DNA of 64,000 bases, taken from positions 1 through 64,000 of the forward strand of contig NZ_CP119805.1 of NCBI RefSeq assembly GCF_029338375.1. The letters run 5' to 3'. The notes below the pieces were generated by a model. That model made no database searches and had not been told where the DNA came from. It worked only from the letters and a program-made list of their open reading frames with translations. The translations under genes and the position numbers were made by a program. Source of the stretch: Halorussus lipolyticus. Its GTDB lineage: Archaea > Halobacteriota > Halobacteria > Halobacteriales > Haladaptataceae. Positions 1-8,471 of this stretch are shown here, piece after piece (the first letter of the stretch is position 1; each line of letters opens with the position of its first letter).

Positions 1-46
1 CGTTTTTGTTTGCGAAAACGTAAACGCAAACGCTTCCGTAAATGTT
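1..46. repeat. GNAAAC hexanucleotide array A1
   Basis: This stretch is built from degenerate six-base units of the form GNAAAC (units such as GTAAAC, GCAAAC and their complements GTTTGC, GTTTTC). It is the first of eight such arrays, all in the first 13.2 kb. It lies just ahead of the ParA-type gene. No protein is plausible from it. Confidence 0.75.
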
Positions 47-86
47 GTTTCTCCCACAGATGTCTGACGAAGGATTAAATGGGTCG

Positions 87-108
87 TTTGCGTTTGCGCA
101 AACGCAAA
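87..108. promoter_or_regulatory. 22-bp perfect palindrome at the ParA start
   Basis: Two GNAAAC-type units face each other to give a perfect 22-bp palindrome, with left half TTTGCGTTTGC. It ends two bases before the ATG of the ParA-family gene. The position suits an operator for autoregulation or a partition (parS-like) site, but the function is inferred from position and symmetry only. Confidence 0.5.
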
Positions 109-110
109 TC

Positions 111-1007
111 ATGTCTCGGTCCATCCGCGCCTGCACCTTCCTCGACAAAGGGGGGACGGGCAAGACGACGACGGCGGCCCACCTCGGAGTGGCCCTCGCC
201 GAGCGAGGAAACGACGTGTTGCTCATCGACCTCGCCGGCAAGCAGGGCGACCTCGTAAAGCACTTCGGCCAGTGGGAGACCGTCGAACGCCAAATCGAGG
301 ACGACGACGACTGGCCCAATATCTCCACCGTGTTCCAAGACCAGTGGGGGGCCATCGCCGAGAAACTGGGCGAGGCCGCAGTCGAGGACCTGATTCTCGA
401 AACCGACGAGGGCGTGGACCTGATTCCGGCCCATCCGGGACTCGACAGCCTCGACGCCGAACTCGGAAACATCGACGACGCGCAGGACCGCTACTCGCGC
501 CTCGATTCCTTCCTCGACGAGTACATCGAACCGCTGGGGTACGACGCCATCCTCATCGACCTGCCGGGTCTGACGAACAACGTCAGCTACAACGGTCTCT
601 GGGCCGCGCGCAACGTCATCGCGCCGGTCGAGATGGGACCGTTCGAGTCCGAGCAGGCCGAGGCCCTCCGGGCCGACCTCGACAAAATCGGCGCGAACTT
701 CGACGTGAGCGTCGAACTCGCCATGGTCCTCCCGAACAAGGTCGATACCCGGACCAAACTCGCCGAGGAGTACCTTGACGCCTTCGAGTCGGCCTACCCC
801 GAAGCGTTCGCGCCGGCCCACGTCCCGGTCAGTCAGGACATCCGGAACGCCGCCGAGTCGGGCCGGACCGCCTTCGCGCTCGAAGAACCCTCCACGACGG
901 CCCAACGCGCGCTCGAGGCATTCCTAGAAAACGCTGACACCTTGGCCGAGCGTCTGGAATCCGCCGAGCGAGAGCGCGCTGTCCCGACTGGAGGTGAGAC
1001 GGCGTGA
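111..1007 (+). CDS. ParA/MinD-family P-loop ATPase
   Basis: A 298-residue ParA/Soj-type ATPase. The deviant Walker A motif KGGTGKTT is at residues 13-20 and is followed by the expected helix and a LLIDLAGKQGD segment. A Walker B-like ILIDLPG sits near residue 145. These proteins bind DNA as ATP dimers and move plasmids, chromosomes or other cargo with a partner protein. I chose the ATG at 111 because homology begins there, although the frame stays open upstream from 42. The next gene overlaps its stop by four bases (GTGA), so the two form an operon. The pair lies between GNAAAC arrays, with a perfect palindrome at the start codon. Confidence 0.9.
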   Translation: MSRSIRACTFLDKGGTGKTTTAAHLGVALAERGNDVLLIDLAGKQGDLVKHFGQWETVERQIEDDDDWPNISTVFQDQWGAIAEKLGEAAVEDLILETDEGVDLIPAHPGLDSLDAELGNIDDAQDRYSRLDSFLDEYIEPLGYDAILIDLPGLTNNVSYNGLWAARNVIAPVEMGPFESEQAEALRADLDKIGANFDVSVELAMVLPNKVDTRTKLAEEYLDAFESAYPEAFAPAHVPVSQDIRNAAESGRTAFALEEPSTTAQRALEAFLENADTLAERLESAERERAVPTGGETA

Positions 1008-1396
1008 GCGACCCTGACCTCGAAGAACTCCGCCAGCAGACACAGCGCACCGACCGCCTCGCCGAGTCCGCCGACACGCCGCCGGGGACCGACGACCTGC
1101 TGGAGGACTTGGTGGACGCCCTCTCTGCCATCGACTCGGGCGAGCAGGCCAAGACCTTCGCGGCCCGCGACGAGTCGGTGACTGCGCTGTTGACCACGCT
1201 GGACGAGCGCCGGGACGACCTCGAAGCCCTCGGCACCTCGCTTCAGGGCGAACTCGGCCGGGAAATCGACCCCTCGGAACTCGACCGGAGCGAAATCGTC
1301 CGCCTCGCGGTCCGGTTGGGTCTCCGCGAGGCCGCCCCGGACTACCTTGACCTCCTCGCCGAGGCCTCCGGCGAGTACGCCCGCCGGAACGTCTGA
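1004..1396 (+). CDS. Partner protein of the ParA-type ATPase, unknown family
   Basis: A 130-residue acidic protein, probably all-helical. It starts at a GTG inside the stop of the ParA-type gene and is therefore translationally coupled to it. I recognise no domain. Residues 1-45 are rich in charged heptad-like segments, and the C-terminal half reads like a short helical bundle ending SGEYARRNV. Its position suggests a ParB-like or adaptor role for the ATPase, which is inference from operon structure only. A GNAAAC array starts within about ten bases of its stop. Confidence 0.75.
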   Translation: MSDPDLEELRQQTQRTDRLAESADTPPGTDDLLEDLVDALSAIDSGEQAKTFAARDESVTALLTTLDERRDDLEALGTSLQGELGREIDPSELDRSEIVRLAVRLGLREAAPDYLDLLAEASGEYARRNV

Positions 1397-1402
1397 AACC
1401 TG

Positions 1403-1480
1403 CTTTCGACGCCGTTTTCGAAATCGTTTGCGAGTTCGTTTGCGCTCCTGTTTTCGTTTGCGTTTTCGATTTCGAAAGCG
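1403..1480. repeat. GNAAAC hexanucleotide array A3
   Basis: Degenerate hexamers, read here as GTTTNC on the plus strand, follow directly after the ParA partner gene. It is in the opposite orientation to arrays A4 and A5 downstream, so the 480-bp gap from 1397 to 1878 holds arrays facing each other. I see no gene in that gap. Confidence 0.7.
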
Positions 1481-1658
1481 AGGCTCGACTCCTCGAGTCT
1501 CGTTCACTGTCGGTCCTCGCTCGTTGTCGATTCGCACCTGCAGTGTTCTCGCTCGCCGTGATTCACACTCGCCATCGGCTTGACAGCGACCTCCTGTGGC
1601 GAGGTGGGTGAACCAGTTTCGGGTGCCAGTCCGCATCGCGGAGGACTCCCTGTAGCGA

Positions 1659-1700
1659 GAAACGTGTACGAAAACGAATTCGTAAACGTTTGCGTAAATG
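1659..1700. repeat. GNAAAC hexanucleotide array A4
   Basis: A short array of degenerate hexamers in mixed orientation, in the gene-free stretch between the ParA operon and the next gene. Confidence 0.65.
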
Positions 1701-1765
1701 CCTCGGATTTCCGGGCGGTCGCGGCCGGTGAGTGCGGTCCGGGTGGTCGTCGGAGCATCGCTGTC

Positions 1766-1820
1766 GGAAACGCTCGCGTAAACGCAAACGAAAACGAAAC
1801 CGCAAACGAAATCGCAAATA
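1766..1820. repeat. GNAAAC hexanucleotide array A5
   Basis: Nine consecutive hexamers fit GNAAAC with few substitutions (GTAAAC, GCAAAC, GAAAAC, GAAACC, GCAAAC, GAAATC, GCAAAT). This is the clearest intergenic copy and it sets the six-base period. It ends about 60 bp before the next gene. Confidence 0.75.
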
Positions 1821-1878
1821 GCGTTGGAAGTTCAATTCAGAGCAGGGATTGATAAGTGGTGGCGCTGTACTTCGATTC

Positions 1879-2268
1879 GTGACCGAGGAGACCCCGCGGT
1901 TCGAAATCCCCTGCCGGCCCGACCGGGTCTACCCCAGCGATGGCGGCGTCGAGTACGAGGGCGGGACGGCGTTTCGGCTTTCGCCCGACGCGGACCTGTC
2001 GGACGACGAACTGGGGACGCTCGTGGAGGAGATTTTGACGGCCGACCGGTACACCTACGGCGACTGGTTCGAACTCCCGAAACCGGTGTATCTGGTCCAC
2101 GACGAGGAGCATTCGACCGCCTTCCGGGTCGTGGTCCGCTACGGGACCGTGGAGTTTCACGTCCTGCCGGAGACGGTCCCCGAGGCGCTCCGGGAACTGT
2201 ACACTCGGCTCTGGAAGGCCGCAGAGTCGGCGTGGTGCGTCGAGCGCGAGACGATGCGGCCGGATTGA
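1879..2268 (+). CDS. Hypothetical haloarchaeal protein
   Basis: A 129-residue acidic cytoplasmic protein with no signal peptide or membrane segment. I prefer the GTG at 1879 because the protein-like sequence (VTEETPRFEIPC) begins there; an in-frame ATG at 1849 adds ten unlikely residues. The middle reads as alternating strands (FRVVVRYGTVEFHVL) followed by a C-terminal helix. I do not recognise the family. It stands alone after the GNAAAC arrays. Confidence 0.65.
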   Translation: MTEETPRFEIPCRPDRVYPSDGGVEYEGGTAFRLSPDADLSDDELGTLVEEILTADRYTYGDWFELPKPVYLVHDEEHSTAFRVVVRYGTVEFHVLPETVPEALRELYTRLWKAAESAWCVERETMRPD

Positions 2269-2610
2269 GTTTCTGTCGTGATTTTCGGAGGCGCTGGAGT
2301 AGACGGAACAGTAACGTCCTCGAAAGCCCTCGCGCGGTTCGCGGTCGCTGGCCGACATATCCGACGGACGTAGTTGCGACGGATAGAGGCCGACCAGCGA
2401 CCACGCGTTGCGCGAACCGCGCTCGCCCTTTCAGTCCGCCAAGGGGGATGGATTGGCTCACCGAGCGAAGCAAGTGGTTGGCGGTGCGGCAGACGGTGTG
2501 GCTCAAGCCTGAAGCTACTCCTCCCTCGTCTGTCTTTCTCGACTCGGTAGTTCACCGATACTCGTTTGTCCACGGTAGCTTTTTATCGCCCCCGCGTCAC
2601 CCAAAACGTA
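2269..2610. other. Gene-free stretch holding two dispersed repeat modules
   Basis: This 342-bp gap has no gene. From 2321 to 2432 it holds an imperfect inverted repeat whose arms share GCGCGGTTCGCG and GTCGCTGG. This is one copy of the GCGGTTCGCGGTC family also found near 38869 and 43325. From about 2438 to 2517 it holds the right-hand end (GCTCAAGCCTGAAGCTA) of the hairpin-string element family. Confidence 0.6.
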
Positions 2611-3279
2611 ATGAGTCTTCCCACGACCGACGACGCGGAGTTACGGACCAGCGACACCGAGGAGCAGATGTGGGACCTCGTGGAGGACGGCAGTCCGGCC
2701 GAGGCCCGCCGGGCGTACCCGAGCGGGTGGCTCTGGCTGACCGGCGACGAGTCGATTCGGACGCTGTTGGCCGCGCTCCTGTCGGCCGACACCGACGCGC
2801 GCTACGGCATCGACGACTTGGCCTCGCGCTCGGAGTTAGACGAGTCGGCCGTCGAGGACGCCATCGACGCGCTCCTCTCGCTCGGCGTGCTGGTCGCCGA
2901 CGAGGGAGCCTATCGAATCAACGAGCATTCGGTGGTCTACCGGATGGCGGCGGACCTCTCCGAGGCAGTCGAAACCACGGGCGCGCCGGACGACGAATCC
3001 GGCTTCGAGTACCTCGCGCGCCTCGAATCGGTTCGGTTGATGTTGGACGCGCTATTGGAGTCCGAACCCGAACAGGTGTTGACCCAAGAGGAGGTCCATC
3101 AACTGACGGGGGTCTCGCGCAAGCGGGTCTGGTTGCACGTCGAGAAGTTGGTGGACCTCTCGGTCCTCGAGGAGTCGGGCGACGAGTACGTCGTCGCGCC
3201 GTTCGGGCCGGTCCTCCGGTTGGTGCAGTCGCTCGACGCCGCGGTCGTCGGCGCGACGCTCGCTCCGTCCCACCCCTGA
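2611..3279 (+). CDS. Tandem winged-helix transcriptional regulator
   Basis: A 222-residue protein with two winged-helix-like segments. Residues about 60-110 (GIDDLASRSELDESAVEDAI) and about 155-205 (LTQEEVHQLTGVSRKRVWLH) each show the helix-turn-helix spacing. The second begins with LMLDALLESEPEQVLT, typical of haloarchaeal regulators. The ATG at 2611 is chosen because the sequence upstream in frame is not protein-like. It is probably a DNA-binding regulator. The target is not visible, and it converges on a PadR-family gene. Confidence 0.75.
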   Translation: MSLPTTDDAELRTSDTEEQMWDLVEDGSPAEARRAYPSGWLWLTGDESIRTLLAALLSADTDARYGIDDLASRSELDESAVEDAIDALLSLGVLVADEGAYRINEHSVVYRMAADLSEAVETTGAPDDESGFEYLARLESVRLMLDALLESEPEQVLTQEEVHQLTGVSRKRVWLHVEKLVDLSVLEESGDEYVVAPFGPVLRLVQSLDAAVVGATLAPSHP

Positions 3280-3296
3280 GTTCGCGGGCGGTCGTT

Positions 3297-3593
3297 CTAC
3301 TGGGCGGTTGCTTCTTGGGAGTGGTCCACGTACTGGGACTCCCACTCCCTGCGGGCCTCGATTTCGCGCTTGCCCCGGCGAGTCAGGGTGTAGTAGTTGG
3401 TCCGCCGGTCGCGCTGGCCCTTCTCCACGAAGCCCTTGTCGACCAAGGTGTCGAGATTCGGGTACAGTCGGCCGTGATGAATCTCTTTCTCGTAGTACGA
3501 TTCGAGTTCGTCTTTGATGGCGAGGCCGTGTGGTTCGTCCAGTCCTGCGATGACGTATAGCAAGTCCCTTTGGAAGCCTGTCAAGTCGTACAT
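3297..3593 (-). CDS. PadR-family transcriptional regulator
   Basis: A 98-residue PadR-type winged-helix protein. The hallmark opening (TGFQRDLLYVIAGLDEPHGLAI) and the wing segment (GRLYPNLDTLVDKGFVEK) are present, followed by YYTLTRRGKREIEAR. Single-domain PadR proteins of this length are common in haloarchaea. The ATG at 3593 is chosen since homology starts with MYDLTGF; the open frame upstream is not protein-like. Confidence 0.9.
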   Translation of the reverse strand: MYDLTGFQRDLLYVIAGLDEPHGLAIKDELESYYEKEIHHGRLYPNLDTLVDKGFVEKGQRDRRTNYYTLTRRGKREIEARREWESQYVDHSQEATAQ

Positions 3594-3695
3594 CGTTTCC
3601 CCTTCTAGACTGAAATCTTCGTATCGTGAAAAGTATGATGGCCGTTTCGTAGCTGAAAACCTGTCACGGCCGGATGATTCCAAAATCGACGGACG

Positions 3696-4427
3696 CTATC
3701 GGTTCGAGTCCGTTAAGCATTCCATACTCACGGACTCGACCCAGAGGTCGGCCACCGTGGAGTCGTCGGTCCGCGAGGCACGTGGAATGCCAACGAGTCT
3801 CAATTCGTCGCCGTCCGACACCGAACCGGCCAAATCGTGTTCGAGCAGGACCGGCACGGCGTCGGCACCTGTCGGGTCCCGGAGGCGTATCTCTTGGGCG
3901 TCCACGTACTCGCTCGCGCCGGGAGCGAACGAGAGGTACCCGACCGAGTTGCACCGCGGGCACTTGGCGTGCGACCGGAACTCCCGACCGGGTTGGGCGA
4001 CGTGGCGGGTCACGTCCTCGCACTTCGCGCACCGGAACCCCGCGCGCACCACCTTCGGTCGGCACTCTCCGGCCTCGGCGACGACGCCGCGGGTCGTGTG
4101 GAGGCGATTGAGATGTTCGGCCCTGAGGTCCGCCAGCGCGACTCTGCTCTCGTCGGGCAGGTCGGTGACTCGGAGGTAGATGTCCTGCATCTCCCGGTCC
4201 TCGTCGGCGAGAAATCGCTTGAGCGCGGCCTTGCCCGCCCGGAGTGCGTCGTCGGGGTCGGCCAACAGCGGCCGGACGAAGCGGTAGTCGTGGCCGAACC
4301 GCTCGCAACTCACCGACAGCGAGCGATTTTCCGGGTACTCCTCGGCGAACCGGCGCACCGACTCGGCCCGGTTGCGGTACACGTATTCGTACCATTTCTC
4401 GGTCAAGTCGCCGCTTCGTACTGACAT
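3696..4427 (-). CDS. Orphan MCM N-terminal-domain protein (no AAA+ motor)
   Basis: A 243-residue protein that matches the N-terminal half of archaeal MCM helicases and stops before the motor domain. Residues 1-110 resemble the A subdomain. A zinc-binding pair sits at C133-x2-C136 and C156-x2-C159. The OB-fold tail keeps the MCM pattern YVDAQEIRLRDP followed by LEHDLAGSVSDGDELRLVG. There is no Walker A or B motif. MCM N-terminal domains make hexamer rings and bind DNA, so this could act as an accessory or competitor of the replicative MCM. It is complete with a good ATG and stands alone. Confidence 0.8.
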   Translation of the reverse strand: MSVRSGDLTEKWYEYVYRNRAESVRRFAEEYPENRSLSVSCERFGHDYRFVRPLLADPDDALRAGKAALKRFLADEDREMQDIYLRVTDLPDESRVALADLRAEHLNRLHTTRGVVAEAGECRPKVVRAGFRCAKCEDVTRHVAQPGREFRSHAKCPRCNSVGYLSFAPGASEYVDAQEIRLRDPTGADAVPVLLEHDLAGSVSDGDELRLVGIPRASRTDDSTVADLWVESVSMECLTDSNR

Positions 4428-4897
4428 GGACGACCCTTCTCGCGCTCCAATCTTTGTTACACGCCTCCTGTCGGCCGCCCGAGAGGGTTAGCGTTCGCCT
4501 GTGAACCGACCGCTGTCCGTCGTTTTCACTTCCATTTCCGTATTCGTTTACGATTCCGTTTACGCAAACGTAAGCGATTCGCGGCGCACCCGTGAGCGAC
4601 GTAGTGTCGAGTGTCTACCGACTCGGCCTCCTCTGTATTTGCTAAAAAGTTAGAAAAAATGCTCTAACACGTATTCTTCATTCTCTACTCTCCCGCGGCT
4701 ACTGGCTGACCGACTCGACGGACGCGGTTTGTCCTCCGGTGGATGAAGGATGGGGCTTCAAGCGGAGCTTCCCACAACGATTCTGCTCTCGACACTCGTA
4801 CGTGCCTAACAGATTCGGAGAACTCCTCGAAGTCTCCTGCTCGATACGTCCCATAGCGCCCCGGAACTTAATACGCTCCCGACTGTCAATACGTGCC
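4428..4897. other. Gene-free stretch with repeat fragments
   Basis: This 470-bp gap holds hexanucleotide array A6 (4521-4576). Near 4705-4745 is a fragment of the hairpin-string family with the conserved loop GCGGTTT inside a GGAC/GTCC stem. Near 4756 it has a GCTTCAAGCGGAGCTTCC module. AT-rich DNA at 4640-4680 and the CTTAATAC segment at 4867 could carry the promoter of the downstream oxidoreductase. No small ORF looks real. Confidence 0.55.
4521..4576. repeat. GNAAAC hexanucleotide array A6
   Basis: Degenerate hexamers, mostly read as GTTTNC on this strand, end in a small inverted junction CGTTTACGCAAACG. It lies in the gap between the orphan MCM-like gene and the FAD/Fe-S oxidoreductase. 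Confidence 0.65.
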
Positions 4898-7800
4898 ATG
4901 TCGTCCCCTCCCGAAACAAACGACTCGACCGACCTCTCCGTCGAATCCTACCGCGAGTCGGTGGGCATCGAGACCGAGGACGACCCGACCCACGGCGTCC
5001 TCGCCCGTGACCTCCGGGCGGCGTGCGAGGGCGCGGTGCGCTTCGACGAGTACAGCCAAATACTCTACGCGACTGACGGGAGCATCTATCAGGCCCGGCC
5101 CGCGGGCGTCGTCTTCCCCACCGATGCTGAGGACGTTCGCGCTGTGCTGGAGACTGCGGCCGACCACGGCGTGCCGATTTTGCCCCGAGGAGCAGGCTCC
5201 TCGCTCGCGGGCCAGTCGGTCGGTCCCGGTTGCGTGGTCCTCGATTTCACCCGGCACATGGATAGCGTCCTCGATGTGGACCCCGAGGCAAAGCGGGCGA
5301 CGGTCCAACCCGGCGTGGTGCAGGACGACCTCGACTCGCACTTGGACCAGTGGGGGCTGAAGTTCGCGCCGGACCCGGCCTCCTCGAACCGGGCGACCAT
5401 CGGCGGCGGCATCGGCAACAACTCCACCGGCGCGCACTCGGTCCGGTACGGCATCACCGACGCCTACGTCGAGGAGGTCGAGGCGGTCCTCGCCGACGGA
5501 ACCCCCATCCACGCCCGCGAAATCGAAATCGGCGGTCCCGAGTGGGAGGCGATTATGGCCGAGGACGGCCGCGAGGCCGACCTCTACCGGACGGTCCGCG
5601 GACTGGTCGAGGACAACGCCGACGAAATCGAGGAGAAGTATCCCGAACTCAAGCGGTCGGTGTCGGGGTACAACCTCCACAAGTGCGTTTACGGAACTGG
5701 AAACGTAAACGCAAACGATAGCGCAAACGCAACCGGAAACGAAAACGCAAATAAATACGTAAATTTGGCCAAGTTGTTCGTCGGCGCGGAGGGCACCCTC
5801 GGCGTGGTGACGGAGGCCACCCTTTCGCTGGTCTCGGAACCCGACGAGACCGCACTCGCGCTCTACTGCTTCTCGGACCTGCTGTCGGCGATGGAGGCAG
5901 TGCCGGTGGCGCTCGACTACGACCCCAGCGCGGTCGAGTTGATGGACGACGAAGTGTTTCGCTTGGCCCGCGAGTCAACCGAGTACGCCAAGTACGCCGA
6001 ACCAATCCCCGACGATGCCGCGGCGGCACTCATGCTGGAGTTCGACTCGGAGGTCCACGACGACTTGGCGGACGCGATTGCAGAGACCAACGCCGAGTTC
6101 GTTCACGCCGGGTCAGCGTTCGACGTGCTGGAGGCCTACGACGACCAGTCGCAGGCCGACCTCTGGAAACTCCGGAAAGCCGCCATCCCCCTGCTGATGA
6201 GCATGGAGGGCGACCCCAAGCCCTACCCCTTCATCGAGGACGCCTCGGTGCCCCCCGAAGAACTCGCCGAGTACGTCCAAGGATTCGAGGGGATTCTCTC
6301 GGCCCACGACACCACCGCGGCCTACTTCGCCCACGCCGGGAGCGGGACCCTCCACGTCCGACCGGTCCTGAATTTGAAGGAGGAGTCAGGCGTCGAGAAG
6401 ATGCAGTCCATCGCCGAGGACGTGACCTCGCTCGTCCTCGACCACCGGGGGTCGTTCTCGGGCGAACACGGCGACGGTCTGGCCCGGACCCAGTTCAACC
6501 CCAAGATGTACGGCCCGGACCTCTGGGACGCATTCAAGGAACTCAAGACTGCCTTCGACCCCGACTGGCGCATGAATCCCGGAAAGGTGGTCTTCCGCGA
6601 CGAGGACCCCACCGACATGACCGAGAACCTGCGCTACGGCCCGGCCTACTCGTCGCTCGAACCCCGGACCGAACAGGACTTCTCGGCGGAGGGTGGCTTC
6701 TCGCACCTCGTGGAACTCTGCAACGGTTGCGGCACCTGTCGCCAGACCGACACCGAGGTCATGTGCCCCTCCTACCGGGCGATGGACGAGGAGGTCGCCA
6801 CCACCCGCGGCCGGGCCAACATGCTCCGGGCGGCCATCTCGGGCGAACTCCCGCCCGACGAGATGCACAGCGACCGATTCCAGAAGGAGGTGCTGGACCT
6901 CTGTCTGGGATGCAAGGGGTGTCAGAGCGACTGCCCGACCGGGGTGGACCTCGCCAAACTCAAGGCCGAGGTCAAACACCGGTACCACCAGCGAGAGGGC
7001 GCTGGCCTCCGGGAACGCCTCTTTTCGGCGGTTGACCGCCTCGCCCGAGTGGGGTCGGCGCTCGCGCCGGTTTCGAACTGGCTCGCCGACCTGCCCGGCG
7101 TGGGACTCCTCGCCGAGAAGACGGTCGGCGTGGCCCGCGAGCGCGACCCGCCGGAGTTCGCCGACCAGTCGTTTTCGGCGTGGTTCGAAGCCCGCGGCGG
7201 GCCTCGGATTCCGCGGTCGGATGCAGAGGACAGGGTTCTCGTCGTGCCCGACACCTACACCAACTACGTCTACCCCGAGACGGGCCGGTCTGCGGTGCAG
7301 GTCCTCGAATCCGCGGGGGTCCACGTCAGGGTCCCCGACGCCGACCCGAGTGGCAGACCGGCCTACTCCGAGGGGTTCCTCGATACGGCCCGCGACCGGG
7401 CCGAATCCAACGTCGAACTGCTGGCTCCGCGAGTCCGAGAGGGCTGGTCGGCGGTCTACCCCGAACCCTCGGATGCTGTGATGGTGCAGGACGAGTACCG
7501 GGACCTTCTGCCCGACTCCGCCGGGGCCGACCTCCTCGCCGAAAGCGCCTACGGCGTCTGCGAGTACCTCGACACCCACCACGCGGGCACCATCGACTTC
7601 GACGCGCCCGACCAGCGACTGGCCTACCACGGCCACTGCAACCAGCAGGCGCTCGGGACCGCGGGCCACGCCGTGGGGGTCCTCTCTCGTGCGGGTTACG
7701 AGGTCTCTGCGCTGGATTCCGGCTGTTGCGGCATGGCCGGAAGCTTCGGCTACCACGCCGAACACTACGACCTCTCCCAGTCCATCGCCGACATCCTGCG

Positions 7801-7927
7801 CGACCAAATCGACGAGGCCGACGCCGACGAAGTGGTCGCGCCGGGTGCGTCGTGTCGCTCGCAGTTGGAAACCCGCCACCCGACCCATCCCGTCGAAAAG
7901 TTGGCCGAGGCGCTCTCTCGCCGGTGA
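4898..7927 (+). CDS. FAD-linked oxidase fused to Fe-S and CCG-domain reductase (D-lactate/glycolate dehydrogenase type)
   Basis: A 1009-residue fusion of a GlcD-type FAD enzyme with a GlpC/GlcF-type iron-sulphur module. The PCMH FAD-binding domain spans about 65-310 (PRGAGSSLAGQSVG, NRATIGGGIGNNSTG) and the FAD-oxidase C-terminal domain follows to about 570. Two 4Fe-4S motifs, CNGCGTC near 607 and CLGCKGC near 668, are followed by cysteine-rich CCG segments (YHGHCNQQ and DSGCCGMAGSFGY). The family oxidises 2-hydroxy acids such as D-lactate and passes electrons to the respiratory chain. Residues 268-289 are an in-frame run of Asn-X dipeptides encoded by the GNAAAC repeat, between LHKCVYG and the conserved LAKLFVGAEGTLG segment. 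The start at 4898 has a clear MSSPPETND opening. Confidence 0.93.
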   Translation: MSSPPETNDSTDLSVESYRESVGIETEDDPTHGVLARDLRAACEGAVRFDEYSQILYATDGSIYQARPAGVVFPTDAEDVRAVLETAADHGVPILPRGAGSSLAGQSVGPGCVVLDFTRHMDSVLDVDPEAKRATVQPGVVQDDLDSHLDQWGLKFAPDPASSNRATIGGGIGNNSTGAHSVRYGITDAYVEEVEAVLADGTPIHAREIEIGGPEWEAIMAEDGREADLYRTVRGLVEDNADEIEEKYPELKRSVSGYNLHKCVYGTGNVNANDSANATGNENANKYVNLAKLFVGAEGTLGVVTEATLSLVSEPDETALALYCFSDLLSAMEAVPVALDYDPSAVELMDDEVFRLARESTEYAKYAEPIPDDAAAALMLEFDSEVHDDLADAIAETNAEFVHAGSAFDVLEAYDDQSQADLWKLRKAAIPLLMSMEGDPKPYPFIEDASVPPEELAEYVQGFEGILSAHDTTAAYFAHAGSGTLHVRPVLNLKEESGVEKMQSIAEDVTSLVLDHRGSFSGEHGDGLARTQFNPKMYGPDLWDAFKELKTAFDPDWRMNPGKVVFRDEDPTDMTENLRYGPAYSSLEPRTEQDFSAEGGFSHLVELCNGCGTCRQTDTEVMCPSYRAMDEEVATTRGRANMLRAAISGELPPDEMHSDRFQKEVLDLCLGCKGCQSDCPTGVDLAKLKAEVKHRYHQREGAGLRERLFSAVDRLARVGSALAPVSNWLADLPGVGLLAEKTVGVARERDPPEFADQSFSAWFEARGGPRIPRSDAEDRVLVVPDTYTNYVYPETGRSAVQVLESAGVHVRVPDADPSGRPAYSEGFLDTARDRAESNVELLAPRVREGWSAVYPEPSDAVMVQDEYRDLLPDSAGADLLAESAYGVCEYLDTHHAGTIDFDAPDQRLAYHGHCNQQALGTAGHAVGVLSRAGYEVSALDSGCCGMAGSFGYHAEHYDLSQSIADILRDQIDEADADEVVAPGASCRSQLETRHPTHPVEKLAEALSRR
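5699..5764 (+). repeat. GNAAAC array A7, in frame inside the oxidoreductase gene
   Basis: Eleven hexamers (66 bp) inside the FAD/Fe-S oxidoreductase, in phase with the codons. Because the unit is two codons long it encodes alternating residues with Asn at most second positions (N-V-N-A-N and similar). It shares base pattern and period with the intergenic arrays, so this looks like the same element inserted or expanded in a coding region. Confidence 0.85.
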
Positions 7928-8012
7928 CTGTCCGACGAGGACCTCCGATTCTCCGGTTTGATAACGACGCTTCAACTTTAAATCGCTGGACTGTGATAGG
8001 TCAGATAGCGAA

Positions 8013-8291
8013 ATGCTACCGATGGAAGTCGTCTACGTCGTCCTCAGCGCGGCGCTCGTGGTCGCCGGTCTGTCGCTCGTCGCACTCGCGGCGCGGGCCT
8101 ATCTCGAAACCCGACATCGTTCGATGTTTCTCCTCGCAGTCGGGTTCCTGCTCGTGGTCGCCGCGGCAGTCGCAACTACCTTCAGCGCGTTTGCGACCGA
8201 GTTCGGTGCGAGTCGGTACCTGCTGACGGTGAACTACGCGGTCACGACGCTGGGGTACCTCTTCATCATCATTAGCGTTCGGACGCAGTAG
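8013..8291 (+). CDS. Small three-helix membrane protein
   Basis: A 92-residue hydrophobic protein with three likely membrane helices (about residues 5-27, 38-62 and 68-88) and a short basic loop, ETRHRS. I do not recognise the family; this size and arrangement is common among haloarchaeal small membrane proteins. A TTTAAA box about 35 bp upstream fits a leaderless transcript starting at or near the ATG. Confidence 0.7.
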   Translation: MLPMEVVYVVLSAALVVAGLSLVALAARAYLETRHRSMFLLAVGFLLVVAAAVATTFSAFATEFGASRYLLTVNYAVTTLGYLFIIISVRTQ

Positions 8292-8471
8292 CGGATTTTC
8301 TCGGGGTCTGGGTTCTACGCTCGATTGCCGGGTCGTTGCTGTTGGTACCGCCCAGACATATTTTTCTTCTCCTAACATCTCTATGTGACTGTAAAATAAT
8401 CAAATCGGATGCTTTCCGACCGTTCTGCCGTCTCGGAAACCTACTTGCCGCCGGACGCCCACGGTCCACCC

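Noticed and set aside
1890..1925. tRNA-like segment with GGTTCGAAATCCCC
   Set aside because: No acceptor or anticodon stems can be drawn around it and it lies inside a protein-coding frame.
1824..3560. A 578-codon open frame on the plus strand
   Set aside because: It runs across three better genes in other frames and is Arg/Pro/Gly-rich, the usual shadow pattern in GC-rich haloarchaeal DNA.
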